In this document: positions 62,991 through 64,000 of the stretch, piece after piece
How the letters are laid out: every line of letters begins with the position of its first letter
How positions within the stretch are numbered: the stretch's first letter is position 1
Origin: Paulownia fortunei
Taxonomy: Eukaryota; Streptophyta; Magnoliopsida; Lamiales; Paulowniaceae
Length of the DNA: 64,000 nt
Assembly (NCBI GenBank): GCA_019321725.1
Contig: CM033120.1
Span: 16,770,278 to 16,834,277, forward strand
Reading direction: 5' to 3'
The notes under the pieces: generated by a model
What the model saw: only the letters and a program-made list of their open reading frames with translations
Told to the model about the DNA's origin: nothing
Databases searched by the model: none
Program-made: the position numbers and the translations under genes

Positions 62991-63074
62991 ATGCGTGATT
63001 GTTTCAACTTTGATCCACACATAAATTTCTAATAATTTTATGCATGATTGTTTCAACTTTGATCCACACATAAA
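62991..63074. repeat. Direct duplication, period 49
   Basis: ATGCGTGATTGTTTCAACTT at 62991 recurs as ATGCATGATTGTTTCAACTT at 63040. Identity continues for about 35 bases through GATCCACACATAAA. A single G/A difference was seen. Confidence 0.95.
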
Positions 63075-63363
63075 AATTTACTTTTTGTCCCCTGATAATT
63101 GTTTCCTCCTCTCCTAAATGAAGTTGCGATCTTCTCGTTAATAAGGATATAATGGTCAATTCTTTTAAAATATTCGACTTAAAGATAAGTTTGTCTACTA
63201 TATAAACAATTCATTAAATACACGAGCGAATCCCAACAAAAATCCTCCGATAATCAAATGAGCCAGAAAATTTCCACAAAAATACTCCAATATTCAAATG
63301 TGCCTACGAGTTACTACTAGAATTCTTCTTCGATTATCAAGTGCTATTAAGCCCTACAGAACA

Positions 63364-63750
63364 TTGTTTTTTTAATCGAATTGATGATCAAATCGATCGG
63401 ATCGGTTCAACCGGCGGTCGGACCGATCTAATAAAAATTAATTATATTTTTTTATTATATTATATAAAATAATAATATAATATATTAATTATTATATAAT
63501 ATAATTTAAATATAAAAAAAATAAATAACTACCTAAAAAAATATATAACAAAATTCAAAATTCAAATAACCATATAAATATAATAAAATATCAAATTTAA
63601 ACTTTTTAAAAATTAAAAAAAATTAAAAATCGGTCAAATCGATTTGATCGGTCAAACCGAATTTTCAATTTTATACCTTTAATCGAACCGGATTGAAGTC
63701 CGATTTTTAATTGAACTGATCGATCCGATTCGATTTTTAAAACAATGCTA
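63364..63750. mobile_element. Inverted-repeat element rich in GATCG/CGGTT, copy 2
   Basis: Related to 44334-44760. The left end ATTGTTTTTTTAATCGAAT and the reverse complement of the right end (ATTGTTTTAAAAATCGAAT) are near-identical. The flanks CTACAGAA and CTACGGAG resemble an 8-bp target duplication with two changes. GGTTCAACCGGCGGTCGGACCG and GGTCAAATCGATTTGATCG-type palindromes lie inside. Non-coding. Confidence 0.6.
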
Positions 63751-64000
63751 CGGAGTACATCGTTGATCACATAACATTTTCTATTTTCTGGATTAATCAA
63801 AAGCCGAAGATGATAAAGTCGGTGTCTTATTTTAATTTTGCTTTTGTTGGGAGGTTTTTGTCAATAATCCGAATATCTCTTATCTAACCTTTGATTAATT
63901 CATAATTTTTCAGAGTTTATGCAACTAACCCAAACTTCCCTTCTTAGTTCCACCCAACATAACCAGCCTAACAACTTCAAATCAAACTTTATTAGTACTA

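Larger units (their letters stand above)
59740..64000. other. Gene-free region with repeats
   Basis: No coding exon recognised from the bromodomain gene's 3' flank to the window edge. It contains an (AAT)n run, a degenerate AT-rich element, a duplicated CACGTG-containing segment, a (GT)n run, a 49-bp-period duplication and copy 2 of the palindromic element. Confidence 0.55.

Overview
The window is nuclear DNA of a flowering plant, most likely a eudicot. Genes have many short exons with canonical GT..AG introns and AT-rich introns. The intergenic DNA is very AT-rich, with microsatellites and small inverted-repeat elements, and every recognisable protein is of a plant-specific or plant-typical form. 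The order cannot be fixed from sequence alone. No bacterial, viral or organellar gene clusters were seen. All exon models were assembled by reading splice sites and carrying the frame across them.

Layout. 1-3.5 kb: gene-free, with an 89-bp tandem duplication and a small inverted-repeat element. 3.5-13.3 kb (minus strand): an 11-exon SNF2/RING helicase-like gene of the CHR27/CHR28 type. 13.7-16.9 kb: AT-rich, with a ~0.6-kb foldback element just upstream of the next gene. 16.9-22.0 kb (plus): a GID8 homologue, LisH/CTLH subunit of the CTLH E3 ligase complex. 22.6-22.8 kb (minus): a small conserved plant protein of unknown function. 23.1-35 kb: gene-poor, with MITE-like elements and one GC-richer island. 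35.4-38.3 kb (plus): a small single-pass membrane protein gene. 41.9-42.8 kb (minus): a single-exon gene for a probably N-acylated, Ser/Arg-rich protein. 43-46.6 kb: repeats. 46.6-54.3 kb (plus): a 13-coding-exon JmjC gene of the JMJ24 type. 55.7-59.7 kb (plus): a SANT-like plus bromodomain protein gene. 59.7-64 kb: gene-free, repeats.

Three of the seven genes belong to chromatin families. CHR27/28 and JMJ24 relatives in Arabidopsis are linked to DNA methylation and silencing, and the bromodomain protein is a putative chromatin reader. Two carry substitutions at the canonical functional residues: the JmjC domain lacks two of its three iron ligands, and the bromodomain has Tyr where the acetyl-lysine-binding Asn normally sits. 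Proteolysis is a second theme (GID8, and the RING domains of the CHR28-like and JMJ24-like proteins). No operon-like or dedicated novel system is visible. The most unusual items are the altered reader and eraser domains, an in-frame duplication in the SNF2 protein, and the shared foldback repeat families.
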